From the NCBI RefSeq assembly GCF_958979055.1, contig NC_084892.1, positions 6,775,501-6,839,500 of the forward strand: DNA of 64,000 nucleotides, given 5' to 3'. Below the pieces are notes generated by a model, which saw only the letters and a list, made by a program, of their open reading frames with translations, was not told where the DNA came from and ran no database searches. This document shows, piece after piece, positions 38,098 to 49,012 of the stretch. Numbering within the stretch: position 1 is the first letter of the stretch; every line of letters begins with the position of its first letter. The translations under genes were made by a program, and so were the position numbers. Source of the DNA: Alnus glutinosa (lineage: Eukaryota > Streptophyta > Magnoliopsida > Fagales > Betulaceae).

Positions 38098-40261
38098 CCT
38101 TCATTCACGAAAGCAGATCTTTCTTCTCAAGAACAAAGTTTGTAGAAACCCAATAAATATTATCATAGGCTGTATAAAAAGAAATTCAACCACCACCAAT
38201 GGCAGAGCCAAATGGGGGCGAGAGGGGGTAAATGATCCCTCTCACCTGCCTAAAAAACTCTTAACCAAGCGTAAATCAAAGGCCTTGCCCACACTGCAAC
38301 TGAGTGAAATGACATGCCAAAGTATATTCTGAGTTCACTTGCTTCATGGTAGCTGTTACTGATGTGGGTTTGGAACACTACCACTCTCTAGGAATTAATT
38401 TTTCCATCCTCGACAGCAATTGTAAAAAGCAAGAGATTGCATACTCTACCCCTCAGGTATAAGAAATTGAAAGTGATCTTGTTATTTAAGCTATTCAAAT
38501 GGGGTCCCACGGATGATCATCTCTCACCAAAAAAACGTATGAGTTCACTTGCTTCATGGTAGCTGTTACTGATGTGGGTTTGGAACACTACCACTCTCTA
38601 GGAATTAATTTTGCCATCCTCGACAGCAATGGTAAAAAGCAAGAGATTGCATACTCCACCCCTCGGGTATAAGAAATTGAAAGTGATCTTGTTATTTAAG
38701 CTATTCAAATGGGGTCCCACGGATGATCATCTCTCACCAAAAAAACGTATGATGTAACGCCACGCATGAGGATAAAGCAAAAAAGATAGATTAACAACTT
38801 TGAATAAGCAAATAGGTATCAATCATTTAGTTTGATAACTCTGGAAATAAAATGGATAGAGTTCTAAAAATAGCTCAGATAAAATTCATTAACATAATAG
38901 TATAATCCATCCAACTATGAAAATAATGTCTTGTGCTCTAGATTGGTTCCAGAATTGAAACCTGAAACTCTAGAGATGTATAATAAACGCTATGTGTTTT
39001 TTCATGAAATAATTTGCTAAAATGGTATCCTTTTAGGGAATCAAAGACATTTTATAACATGCACTTTTTTGGAGACAATGATTTGTTCATATTAAAGAAG
39101 ATTTAATATTTTCTAGTTTCCATAAAAAACAAATGACACGATCTAACTTCGAATATCATAATGTTTCTCTCCATAAAAAAAATAAAATAAAATAAAAGTA
39201 AGTTATGTGTGTGGATGATAATACAATTAATGAAATTTTAGAAATTATGGTGAATAACTCAAATTCAATAAAATAGAACCAAGGTGATTTTAGTTTTGAA
39301 GAAGGAAAAAAAAATAACTGAATTTTATTTTTGTTTTTTAAAAATTTAATAGTATCTAATTTATAGCTACTTAGTGCACTATAACTTAAATGCCAACTAT
39401 CATTAGTTTTACTTGACACACTGAACGATTGCTGCAACTAAAGGTTTTTAGAGTGAAAATTGGATTCTGAAGAGAGAGATGGCAAGTATAAGAAAAGGTC
39501 TAAATTTCCTTAGTTATATTTTGTAATTCTATCTTTTAGTTTTACCCCGTGAGTTCAAATTCTAGCTCCACTACTAACCACAACGTCAAAACTTTTTAAC
39601 TTTTCTAATCTCCTTTTACACGATGGAACACATTGATAATTTGGCTTAATTTTATTAAGAAGAGCATGAGAAAAAGGATAGATAGTTGTAAGAATCCATT
39701 AAAATCCCTGGGAGATGAATTAGAAGATAGCTTACAAACAGTTGGTCCGAATGATAATCTATTGCCTCTCAACCTTATGATTTCTCCTATCATAAAAGGA
39801 CAAGCAATCATCGTGAAGTTGATGCTCTTACATAGGAGTGCATAATACATTTCCAAGACCCTTTTTTCACTTCTAGATAGTAATAGATTCCCATTTCCAG
39901 CAAATCCAAAAAATACTTCAAGCCATACAACCCTAAGAACAAACGCATTTTCAATCTTCTCCACCATTACAATAAACCCTCCATTGAATTGTTCTAAGGC
40001 ATTAGAGCAACAAAATCATCTAAAGGAAACAGAGAACCCAATGAAACACTAATATACAATCTACGGAAAAAAAAAAAGTCGTAAAAGCAGTTCTTCAGTG
40101 AAAAATATTGAAAAATTTAGTAAAATTTCGGGTACCTCGTAGAGGCTCTTTTCGTGATCTGCCGATTGATTGAGATTTTCTCGGTGGTCTTGTCCATCTT
40201 CTTGGACTTCTTCTTCTTCTGCTACTTCCTCTGAAACCCTAGCTTTCTTTCTCTTCGCCAT
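32969..40261 (-). CDS. ATJ6: J-domain protein, DNAJC9 / Arabidopsis ATJ6-like
   Basis: 291 aa in 8 exons on the minus strand: 40261-40136, 34758-34660, 34577-34476, 34099-34040, 33955-33849, 33778-33696, 33366-33276, 33176-32969, all GT-AG. The N-terminus is basic then acidic ([14 protein letters not shown]); the J domain spans about 38-110 with SLYEVLGV and the HPD triad at 67-69, followed by the [25 protein letters not shown] helix region. Then comes the DNAJC9-type middle (DADL..., [36 protein letters not shown]) and a Lys/Arg/Glu-rich end ([21 protein letters not shown]). There is no Gly/Phe or Cys-rich zinc region, so it is a type III J-protein. Expected role: nuclear HSP70 co-chaperone; animal DNAJC9 also handles histone H3-H4. 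Exon 1 is separated by a 5.4-kb intron full of retroelement debris, while the remaining introns are short. Confidence 0.93.
35690..36310 (-). mobile_element. LINE fragment (reverse-transcriptase zinc-binding region) in ATJ6 intron 1
   Basis: A minus-strand open frame of 185 aa (36312-35755) matches the C-terminal zf-RVT part of plant LINE reverse transcriptases: [29 protein letters not shown], then C-L-C...H-I-L-.-H-C ([18 protein letters not shown]) and a [20 protein letters not shown] stretch. Its 3' side (35755 to about 35690) reads gtatacttccaatgtacgta then gccttacacttttaataaaa, a LINE-like 3'UTR. It is 5'-truncated. A possible short target duplication, aatttagtt, at both sides is too short to trust. 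Confidence 0.85.
36820..37870 (+). mobile_element. Degenerate LINE 3' region in ATJ6 intron 1
   Basis: Plus-strand sequence encodes, in broken frames, the same RT C-terminal landmarks as its neighbour (a tggatt.atgttgcatgtgg Cys-rich part, a catcttattcttcactatg zinc-ligand part, then a tggagag...tcaaggtgctttgaagatca part). It ends with ttaatgagattgatttactt + attaaaaaaaaaaa, a poly-A tail at 37855-37865. Many stops, so it is old. Confidence 0.75.
38065..38093. repeat. 29-base C homopolymer in ATJ6 intron 1
   Basis: An uninterrupted run of about 29 C (preceded by ccca). The other strand, which is the ATJ6 sense strand, is a G-run. Very rare next to the A/T runs that dominate this window; its length is unlikely to be exact in an assembly. 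Confidence 0.9.
38331..38750. repeat. 210-bp tandem duplication in ATJ6 intron 1
   Basis: Two head-to-tail copies, 38331-38540 and 38541-38750, both starting gagttcacttgcttcatggt and ending accaaaaaaacgtat. I see only about four or five substitutions between them (for example ttttccat/tttgccat, caattgt/caatggt), so the event is recent. Confidence 0.95.
38751..40060. other. Rest of ATJ6 intron 1, nothing recognised
   Basis: AT-rich intronic DNA adjoining exon 1. The frames at 39156, 39605 and 39633 are not recognisable. Confidence 0.5.
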
Positions 40262-41074
40262 CGAAGCCCTGACGGAATAGGAAAAATGAAAACTTCTTTT
40301 GCAGGTGAAAAATGAAGCGAATGCGGAATGAAATCGTTTTTTGTATTCAAAATCGATTTCGTTGTGATATGGTGCGTATCGTAGAATTCAAAGCACTTCG
40401 ATAATAAAATTGCACTCGAAACCTCAATTTGTAAAGAAATTTCCACAAAGTAAATAATACAATTCCAGCCATTAAATAGCAATATAAATTTTACAAGCAA
40501 ATAAATAAACCAACATATTTTCCATAAATTGGTGATAAACAAACACAACGCAAAGCGAATAGGAATGAAAATATGAAAGGAAAAACGGAAAACATACCAG
40601 AAGAAACAAAAAGATGAGCTCGAAGGAGTGATTGATGTACGTATTGAGGAGATTGCTCAAATTGTGGTAAAATTTTGAGCGGGAGTGCTCTAGGTTTTCC
40701 CTCGTTTTGGGATTTACAAATAAATAAATAAATAAAAGGCCCGTTGTGCGGGCCTCCGCCTGGACCCGCTATGCCAAAAGCAAAAGAGAGAGAAGAAGCG
40801 TGGAAACCGAGAAACAAATAATGGATTTGGCCCATTTGGGTAGCAAGGGGGATCCAAAGGGTCCCTAATTTTTATTTTTATTTTTTCAAAACAAAAATAT
40901 TAAAAAACAAATTAAAAGCACAAAATTACTTTTATTTTTATGTTATATTAGAATTATTTTTTTTAGAAAAAAATAAATAAATATTGAAGAAATATCACCT
41001 AAAAGTATTAACGAACAAAGCAAAGCGAGGGAGAAAGAAAGAGGTCGTATGAAAGTGCTTTTATTTTTTACTAT
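40262..41074. other. ATJ6 upstream region
   Basis: Upstream on the minus strand of ATJ6; presumably its leader and promoter. A (TAAA)n run lies at about 40719-40735. No divergent gene was seen; the minus-strand frames here are short and unrecognised. Confidence 0.4.
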
Positions 41075-41235
41075 AAATGATATGGGTACCAAATTTTTTT
41101 ATTGGAAAATTTATTGATGCTCATAACATTTCTTTTTAATAATTATTTTAATTATTTTCAATAAATAAACTCCACAAAATTTTGATATTTCATCTCTTGA
41201 TGAAAAATTTGATATCTAACGGTTCTCATTTTCTA
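41075..41235. mobile_element. Hairpin MITE, relative of the 16047 element
   Basis: Reads atgggtaccaaatttttttat at the left and gaaaaatttgatatctaacg + gttctcattt at the right, with inner partners aaatttattgatgctcataa and caataaataaactccacaaa. More diverged than the 16047-16211 copy; boundaries approximate. Confidence 0.55.
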
Positions 41236-41407
41236 TTGACTAGCAAGTGAATGTGCTCCCAATGGCTTGTTCAATACTTGCACCGAGTGATAGTTCAAGC
41301 ATTCGAGATTTATTCAAATCGAATCATAGCCGCCATCTACCCTTGGGATAAAGATTCTTTTTAATTTAAAAATTATTTTATAATTATAATTTAATATTAT
41401 TGTTTCA

Positions 41408-42175
41408 GCTCTATTTATTTTGGTGTAAAATGATTTTGACATTTTTCAGTGTTTAGTAAGGGCGAAAATAATAGTCAAATAGAAAATTATTTTCGTTTGA
41501 CTAAAAATACTTAGTAAGTTTTGAAAAATAATTTACGCTTTTTAAAACCGTAAATCATTTTTTTCAGACGGCAGACGCATTCAACCCTCTTTTAAACGAT
41601 GCAGTTGACTTTCACGTTCAAACAGTCGACCACCACCAAAATCTAGCCAATGTCGGAATACAACAACGTCGAGGCACTGTCGTCGGAATCTGACGACCGT
41701 AATCTGACAACTTTTGCCGAAATCCAGTCAGCCCAGATTTCGACAATCAAAATGATTGGATTTCGGCCAACTGTCCAGGATCCGGCCGTTTTGTGCCGAA
41801 TTCCAGCCAGAACAGTCAACTTCTGGCCACTTTCGCCAAAATCCCACCAACCCAAATTCCGACGAAACTGTCAAGATTCTTGTCTTTATTTTGAATTCTA
41901 GCAATATTAGCCGGAATCCAGTGAAAGTTGCCGAAATCCTGATGGTTAGTGACGAAATCTCGACACCGACGATTTTTATATTATTTTACATTAATATTTA
42001 TATGTTACGAATAAAAATTGACCTTTATAAGTTAATATGATTGAATGAAAATATAAGAAAAAAAAAATTGTGATTTTTCATACTTGCCAAACACGTAAAA
42101 ATGCTTTTGACCAAAAACAATTTATTGAAAAATGACTTTCCTAAAACCATTTTACGTTAAAACAAACGGAGTATA
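41408..42175. mobile_element. Element with ~30-bp terminal inverted repeats and a ccag-rich core
   Basis: The left end ctctatttattttggtgtaa + aatgatttt pairs with the right end aaaaccattttacgttaaaa + caaacggag. The core is made of gaatcc/ccggaa/gccagaa words (41640-41950). Related sequence surrounds the hAT insertion at 2362/7283. The three overlapping frames in 41643-42040 come from this low-information core and are not taken as genes. Confidence 0.6.
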
Positions 42176-42654
42176 ACAATAGGGACATGATTGGCTCATA
42201 ACCCCATCACAACTCCCTCACAACCCCCACTCACAATTGTGTGGGTCCACGTTATGAGGGAGTTGTACAAAAGGGCTGTGGTTTTATCATTTTCCATAAC
42301 AATATTACATCATTTTAAATAATATTTTAACATACTTATCACGTTCGATTATCTATACCGTTAAATTGCAATCGCGATTGCGAAATCATACCAGGTGAAC
42401 ACGTAAAAGGAAAGAACACGGTTTTGTTGATGGGTTGTGATGCAAGTCCCTGGTTTTGCTTTTCTAGACCCAATCGTCGGTTTCGGCTGATTCCTTTTCT
42501 TTGTGCCTTCCAAAAAATTCCAAGGCCAATTTGATACAAGCCTACAAGGTGCTGACAAAATGGTTGGGATTCGTCCTCTCCCTTTCAATCTAAGCGATCA
42601 ACAAAACTGTGGGCCAGGCCCATCTCAGTTTTAACAAAGCTAAGTTTAAGGTGT
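42176..42654. other. Intergenic, nothing recognised
   Basis: A small palindrome lies near 42205-42260 (ccctcacaaccccca / gggagttg). No gene. Confidence 0.4.
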
Positions 42655-42940
42655 TTGTAAGAATTAATAATCTAGAAAATAGATAAAAACAATAAAAAGA
42701 GACAAATTAAGGTGGTTCGACTTATAACTTACATTTATAAGTTAAAGCATTTTGTTGGCTACATTTTTTATTGATTCATTTGATTATATATAAGACTCTA
42801 TTTATAAAGAAATACTCTTACAAGTCTTTTATATTTTTATATTAACAATAATAAATTTAATTTATTATCTTGTAACTCTTGTCTCTTTAATGCTGGTAAC
42901 TCTTATATCTTAAATGCTTGTAACTCTTATTTCAATACGC
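42655..42940 (+). repeat. ~285-bp direct repeat, copy A (LTR- or TRIM-like)
   Basis: Begins tgtaagaattaataatctag + aaaatagat and contains ggttcgacttataacttaca, attttttattgattcatttg, caagactctatttat, then taactcttgtctctt. The second copy at 43443-43735 is in the same orientation, about 790 bp away start to start. The pair may be LTRs of a small non-autonomous retroelement, but no primer-binding site or target duplication was confirmed. Confidence 0.6.
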
Positions 42941-43442
42941 CAATGCAAATTCAACGGTAGATCATTCACGTTGATGTTTGATCTTGAACAACAAAATACT
43001 GAAAAATTAATATTATGACCTGAATTGGAAGCTATGACTGGAACTTGGACTTCAGGGACTATGGCCGGGACTTAGACATCGGTAACTTTGGCCAGCATCA
43101 GCTATTATGGCCGAAATTTGGACATTGACAACTTTAGCCTGAAGCGGCTATTATGGTCGAAATTGGGCTAACTATAAGCATGAAACCTCTTTGGGGTTTT
43201 TTCTTCTTTTTTTTTTTCTTTTTTTTATTTTTTTTCAACAAGAGAGAGTTGTGTATGTGGTATTTGTTAGTAGGAGAAATAATGGCAGTGCAGTATATCA
43301 TCTTGACAAAGAGAGAGACTCGCGTGGGTGTGGGAAGAGAAAATGTGAAAGAACGAGAAAACTCAAGAAAAAGAAAAAGGAAAAAAAGTAGAAGATGGCA
43401 CACCATGGATATTTGTGGGCATTAGCATATAGCTCTGATATC
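42941..43442. other. DNA between the two direct repeats
   Basis: Contains degenerate gactatggccgggactt / ggctattatggtcgaaatt words and a T-rich run at 43197-43238. The text just before copy B, agctctgatatcatg, is a phrase common beside plant retroelement ends. No coding frame supported. Confidence 0.5.
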
Positions 43443-43735
43443 ATGTAAGATCACATAATTTAGGAAATAGATGAGAACAAGAAAGAGAGACACAAAGAAA
43501 AAGGTAGTTCGGCCTATAACCTACATCCACACGTCAAAGCCTTTTATTGGTTACATTTTTTATTGATTCATTTAATTGTATACAAGACTCTATTTATAGA
43601 GAAAGAGTATGAACGTTACAAATATCGTTTACTTCTACATTAACAACAATAAATTTAATTTATAATATTGTAACTATTGTCTATTGAGTACTTGTAACTC
43701 TTGTCTCTTGAGTTTTTGTAACTCTTGTCTTAATA
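43443..43735 (+). repeat. ~290-bp direct repeat, copy B
   Basis: Begins catgtaagatcacataattt + aggaaatagat and follows the same order as copy A, ending near aactcttgtcttaataacg. Similarity is clear but far from perfect, so the pair is old. Confidence 0.6.
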
Positions 43736-43736
43736 A

Positions 43737-44005
43737 CGTTTAGCATTACGATTTTATAGACAGAAAATGTGATTTTAAACCAAATCGCAAAAAATAGATC
43801 ATTTGGGATTGCGTTAAAAAATGCAATTTGAAAACTTAAAAAATTTATGTTTTCAAATTGCAGGTAATGAGATGTTTTTTTTTTTTAAAAAAAAATGTAC
43901 GATTTTAAAAGCTAAACTGCAATTTTATCAAATGCTTAACCGCATTTTTAAAAATCATGCTTTCAAATCGTACATTTTGAAATCATAAACTCAAACAGAC
44001 TCTTA
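43737..44005 (-). mobile_element. MITE-like dispersed repeat, 'AATCGCA' family, copy 4 (reversed)
   Basis: Reverse orientation relative to copies 1-3: attttaaaagctaaactgca, tttatcaaatgcttaaccgc, tttttaaaaatcatgctttc and the end aatcataaactcaaacagac. Confidence 0.7.
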
Positions 44006-44402
44006 TAATTACAAATAAAGTAATGCTAACATAATCTTAAATAAGTTTTTAATTAATTATTGTTAAAAAAAAATTAACAATTAATTGAGAGTATCACATT
44101 AATGTTGTGAAATATTTATAATGCCGTATATAACATTACTTTTATAAATAACCTCAAAAACAAAAGCTTGATGATCAAGAAAAATAACTTATCAGTTATC
44201 CCACTTACTTATCAGTTATCACTCTATTTTTTTTTTTTTTTTTGAATTCACTTATCACTCTATTAATGGCGAGCGGCCGTGTGTTTGAGGAGGTTTTTAT
44301 TTTCATAAAAGCCGCTGATAAATGGGTAATGGTGAAAGGGTAAATAATAGGGGTGTCCAAGGGCAATGAATCCCACACCACCGACTCAGTGGAAAGCTGT
44401 CG
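44006..44402. other. Upstream region of the A20/AN1 gene
   Basis: Includes a tandem tatcagttatccca / tatcagttatcactc at 44190-44225 and a T-run at 44226-44244. Presumed promoter of the downstream gene; no TATA box I can single out. Confidence 0.4.
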
Positions 44403-45726
44403 TTGGCAGAGAAAAAGCGAGTTTTAAATGGACGAAGAGAGAGAGAGAGAGAGAGAGAGCGAGACAGCCTATTAACATTCTTGAACCCAACCTCTCTCTC
44501 TCTCTCCGTCTCTCGTGGTCTTGATTTTTCCGATTATCGTTGGATTATCTCACCGATTTCAGGTGAGATTTTCTGTTTCCTTCTTTCTGTGAAATATATT
44601 TCGTCTTAATTAGGATTGTATATTTAGTTGATTTTTTAAAAAAATATTTTTTATTATTTTTTTTTTCCAAGAAATCACCTGGTTCGATTTTGTGTACCAA
44701 GATCGGCCAGACCAAACGGATGAGGCGTTTCTTGGTATATTCATTTCCCTTGATTAGGGTTTCTCTTTATGTATCTACACACAAATATTGAGGTTTTTTT
44801 TTTTTTTTTTTTTAATTTTTTTTAATTTTTAATCTTGTAAGGTGATTAGTTGTGACATGGGTTATACTATTTTCAAATTTGATTTTAGAAGATGTGTTCA
44901 ATTACTATTTATGCGGTTGGGCTGATTGTGTGAAATATTCTGGGAGCAGTTCTTATGTAATGGGTAATGGTTGGGAGTTGGGACAAGGTGGAAAAGTTAG
45001 GATTTTTAGTGAATATTTTAAATCCGTCTTGAATTTTTTGTTGGTATTTCTTCAAATCCTTACATTATTAAGGAAATTCCTTATTTTTTTAAGCGTTTTT
45101 AATTGTTCGGTGAAGTCTTGTAGGATTCGTGGTGTCAGACTGGGTTTTTTGTATGCTGATTGTTTGCGGATTTTTCTTTTGTTTATCTCAGTCAAGAGCG
45201 TTTGACTTGGTTTGGTTTATCTAGGAATTAGACAGAAAGTGAAAAAAATCTTTATCCATGTAGAGTCTGCGAGAGTGTTGGCAGAATTGCAAGAATAAGA
45301 ACCCATCCTCCCCAAAAAAATTAAAAATTGTGTCGTTATGCATTGTTTGGACTTTGGATCTTCACTTTGATTAAAGAAAATCCGATGTTTTCTTAACTTT
45401 CTCATGCTCTTATTTTCACGAGATGCAGCCTTGATACATATGTTGTCTTGTTGTATGTAACTAAAATTGACAGTATTGTTGAAATTGATTCAACTGTATC
45501 TGCTTTTTATCTCTTTGTTGGCTTCCTTAATTACTTTTTGTCTAGGTACCTGAACTTTCATGCATGTCCTTATGGGTCTCTGAAGTTTGTATTTCCTTGT
45601 TGGGTTATATGGATTGCTAGATGGTCGGATAGTGGTTATCTTATCTTGCTTCTAGTTTATAGTTGTGGATCATAAGGTGGTGTATTTTTTTGTTTTTTTA
45701 TTTTTTATTTTAGGAAATTAGAAAAG
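44403..45726 (+). other. 5'UTR of the A20/AN1 gene with a 1.15-kb leader intron
   Basis: A first leader exon ends gatttcag at 44562 before gtgagatttt, and ttttattttag (AG 45712-45713) precedes gaaattagaaaag and the ATG at 45727. The exon contains (GA)n at 44438-44459 and (CT)n at 44492-44505. Leader introns are typical for this family. The open frames inside the intron (44852, 45448) are not genes. Confidence 0.75.
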
Positions 45727-46245
45727 ATGGAGTCTCACGATGAGACAGGATGCCAAGCTCCAGAACGCCCCATTCTTTGTATTAATAACTGTGGGTTCTT
45801 TGGAAGGGCAGCCACCATGAATATGTGTTCCAAATGTTTCAAGGACGTGGTCTTGAAGCAGGAGCACGCTGAACTTGCAGCATCATCCATAGGGAGCATA
45901 GTGAATGGCAGCACTAGCAGTAATGAAAAAAACCCTGTCATTTTGGGGAAGATGGAAGAACAAGCCGGACCAATGGAGAGAAAGTTCTTTTCAAAAGAAC
46001 TGTCCAGTGATTCATCCTCAAGCAACTCTTTTCAGATGCCGGTGAAAGAGGGCCCTAGTAGATGCACCACTTGTCAAAAGCGCGTTGGTTTAACTGGCTT
46101 CAATTGCAAGTGTGGAAACCTCTTCTGTGCAAGTCATCGTTATTCTGATAAGCATGATTGCCCCTTTGATTATAGGAAAACTGCACGGGATGCTATTGCA
46201 AAAGCCAACCCTGTTGTCAAGGCAGAAAAGCTTGACAAAATTTAG
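45727..46245 (+). CDS. A20/AN1 zinc-finger stress-associated protein
   Basis: 172 aa, intronless coding region, the usual size for plant SAPs (about 150-180). The N-terminal A20 finger has C18, C22, C34 and C37 (C-x3-C-x11-C-x2-C) with the conserved FFG and NMCSKCF contexts. The C-terminal AN1 finger has C113, C116, C127, C129, C134, H137, H143 and C145. A Ser-rich acidic linker joins them, and the end [17 protein letters not shown] matches the family. Family knowledge: A20 binds ubiquitin and can give E3 activity; SAPs respond to cold, drought and salt. A leader intron upstream and the start ATG right after its acceptor support this start. Which SAP number it corresponds to is not resolved. 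Confidence 0.95.
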   Translation: MESHDETGCQAPERPILCINNCGFFGRAATMNMCSKCFKDVVLKQEHAELAASSIGSIVNGSTSSNEKNPVILGKMEEQAGPMERKFFSKELSSDSSSSNSFQMPVKEGPSRCTTCQKRVGLTGFNCKCGNLFCASHRYSDKHDCPFDYRKTARDAIAKANPVVKAEKLDKI

Positions 46246-47224
46246 GATTCATAGCTTGAAGTGAAAGGTTATGTACTTCAGTATGAATGATGCTCATTTC
46301 TCTATCTGTGTCTTTGTATAAGTTGGCTGCTTGTCTTGTTAGGTGTCCTTCGCTGATAGAAATGGTTCAGTTCACGATAGTGAGGACATCTTTAGGAGAA
46401 GTGTTATTCCTTGTTGATTGGTGAGGATTCCTTTATTGGCTCAAAAGTGTGTAAGTCTTAATTTCTGCTGGTTTGATGGACGTCTTCAGGGTTACTTGTA
46501 ATGAATTCTCGGTTGGCATGCATTTCTTTCTAGTAGTACGTGGAAAAAGGCCACTTTCTGTCTTCAGTGCATGTATGGAATGTTGTGTGCATTTCTTTTA
46601 GTGATCTGTCATTCTCTAGGTATATGCTCTTCATTGGATTTAGGATCATGCCACTAAAACTGGATTTTTTATAATTATTCTTATTTTCCTGCTTTCAATA
46701 TATCATGCTTTTATATTTCCTCTCATGGTTAGGGGCTTAGTGGGTGGATAAGACATTTTACTTGGAACCCTTGGAGTGTGTTTTTTGTTCTTGTTTTCTT
46801 TGTGGTAAGGATGTGTCTCAATGGCATGCTCAGAACTCCATATTAGTTGTGTGGTTACCCATATTCCATATATATCTTTTCAGGAACTACGTTGATTTAG
46901 TTTATGGCTCAGCCGAGACGTGTTTGTAGGTAACTTGTGGGCTGTTTTGATTTGTAACCAAGAGGGCTACAAAACACTTGTATGCTTATGTAATATAGTA
47001 GGTCTAGAGGTACACAAGTAAAATCACTAGTTTTTTAGGGGATTTTTGAATTTTGAAGCATCTGCTGGCCTGCATCAGCAGGGTAAATTTGAAGAGGCAT
47101 GAGTCTAGTTGCAAGTGGTAGTTGGAATGTGGTCTTGTGCTTTTTTTATGTAGTCATGCTCTGCTCTTGACTGTCTGGAAAATCAAGGATTATTTGTCAT
47201 GTTTTTGGAATCGAATGTTGGTAT
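46246..47224. other. A20/AN1 3'UTR and downstream DNA
   Basis: The first ~450 bp are probably 3'UTR. The 61-aa frame at 46744 is not recognisable. No other gene. Confidence 0.4.
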
Positions 47225-47625
47225 CTCAAGGATTGAGGAAGCCTTGAAACTTGAGAAGTGGTGTAGAGTGGGTCATGTCTAAAAGGGTGGTGGAGTCGGT
47301 GGTTAGTTGGAGAGACCAATTGGAAGATCGTTGCAGGTTAGAAGCTTGGAGGATAGCTTCTCTGTGTTTATTGTGATGAATTTTGAGAGAGCGGAACGTG
47401 AGAAGCTTTGAAGATTGTGAGAGATTGGTGTAGAGTTAAAAGCTAAAGATTGTGACAGATTGGTGTTATAGTTAAAAGCTATTGTGTTCAAATTTCTTTA
47501 TGCTTGGATGGCGGTGTACAATAGCTCTTGCTTTTTTAGCTTTGCAGAATTTTAGACTAGTGTTCTTTCTTTTCTTCATATATATATATATATATATATA
47601 ATTTGATTTACTAATGAACAAAAAA
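47225..47625 (+). mobile_element. LINE 3'-end fragment
   Basis: Broken frames give a LINE reverse-transcriptase tail: tggaggatagcttctctgtg + tttattgtgatgaattttga + gagagcggaacgtgagaagc + tttgaagattg, close in meaning to the end of the 35755-36312 frame. It continues to a (TA)n run at 47577-47600 and ttactaatgaacaaaaaaac. A 33-bp-scale local duplication of agattgtgacagattggtgt occurs at 47415-47475. Confidence 0.7.
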
Positions 47626-48774
47626 ACAAAAGATAAGTGGAAAACTTGGCACTTCTTTCTTCATGTCCCTTGGCTAGTGGACTACTTTGCATTGGCGATG
47701 GAATGGTTGGTGCAATTAGAAGGATTTCCAGAGGAGTAATGCTCTTGAACTTGAAGAATGCTCTTCAGGTGCTTTAACCTATATGTATAGCATTTCTCGG
47801 TATATGTAATATTAGTTTGGAATTGGAATTGCTTCTTAGTGATTTTGAAATGGGGTCACAGGATTTATTTATGTTTTATTATGCTTTTCATTCTGAATTG
47901 ATGGATTTATTTGTAGAGTTTCTATCATGATGGCAACGGTAATTGAAGAAGGTTCTTATACAATAGCCACTGCAAATAACGCATCAAAAGGGGATAGCAT
48001 TGAGCCTAGTACGTAGCATAACAGCTTAGGTGTTGTAAAAAAATAAAAATTAATGGTTTAAATTTAATTTCAAAATTTTCATAAAATAATAAAATTAGAA
48101 CTGTACCATTCAAAAAAAAAAAAAAAAAAAAAAATTACAAAGAAAAGTACCATCCCTCTTCTTCTCTAATGATTATGTTTAGAGAAGAATTGTTTGGTCA
48201 CACCATAATTTTTTTTACAGCACTTAAAATCGAATTCACAATATAACGATTTTGATTTGCATTCTGTTGTAATTTAATTATTGGACATCTCTGGGTATTT
48301 AATATGGACGATCAAATTAAAATTTATTCTTTTTAGCTTAATGCTTGGAGATTTTTTTACTGTACAAGAGATGTCATGTCATTAAGAGGCAAACCAAACT
48401 CCAAAATAACATAATAATCTATCTAAAAGTCTCCTAATTAATTTGGCAAGACTAGCAATACGTAGCATAAATTGATTCTAAGCACCCAGCAATTGTGATA
48501 GTACTGAATCCTCTTACAGTCTATGGTTTTTGAGAACGACAATCATAGTAGCCAGCAATTGGTTTTTTGCTAATAACAACATTATAATGTGATAAATACA
48601 AGTTTTCTTCATTTTATTTATTTTTTTCTCGGCGACCAAACAGACCATAAAGGTGTAGTATATTTTTCTCTTTTTATTTTTATTTTTTAAAAAAAGGTGT
48701 GCTATATTTATGTGGCCTTCGATTTGTTTCGTTTAAGGAAGGGATGACGGCAGAATATTGTCTTGTATATATTT
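47626..48774. other. Intergenic with partial MITE
   Basis: A partial relative of the 21609 MITE lies at about 48025-48115, followed by an A-run. No gene supported. Confidence 0.5.
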
Positions 48775-49012
48775 GTTTGGGATTGCGTTAGGAAATTGAG
48801 TTTGCCTTTAAAAAAAAAAAAAAAAAGAAAAAGAAAACACTTCATTTTCAAATTTCAAGCTTCCCCAACAACGTAGTTTTAAGTTTTTCTAAAACCAAAA
48901 AAATATTTCTTAAGTTTTTTATCAAACCAAGTTTTTGTTTGCCTGGAAGAGTTTTTAAAGTATTAAAAACACTTTTTAAGCTCCTTAATACAATCTCAAA
49001 CGGGCTCTAAAA
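48775..49012. repeat. Diverged element with gtttgggattgcg ends
   Basis: Left end ttgtttgggattgcgttagg and right end ccttaatacaatctcaaacg + ggctc are inverted; the inside has T/A runs and tttttaag words. Terminal wording overlaps the AATCGCA family, but the interior differs. Confidence 0.45.

Noticed and set aside
38003..38332. 109-aa frame with a proline run
   Set aside because: Translation of the poly-C run within an intron.
41643..42040. Three overlapping open frames on both strands
   Set aside because: They come from the ccag/ccgg-rich core of a repeat; simultaneous openness on both strands reflects composition.
44852..45675. Open frames within the A20/AN1 leader intron
   Set aside because: Located between a good donor and acceptor; sequence is T-rich intron, no family resemblance.
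45735..46025. 96-aa frame opposite the A20/AN1 gene
   Set aside because: Antisense shadow of a clear zinc-finger coding region.
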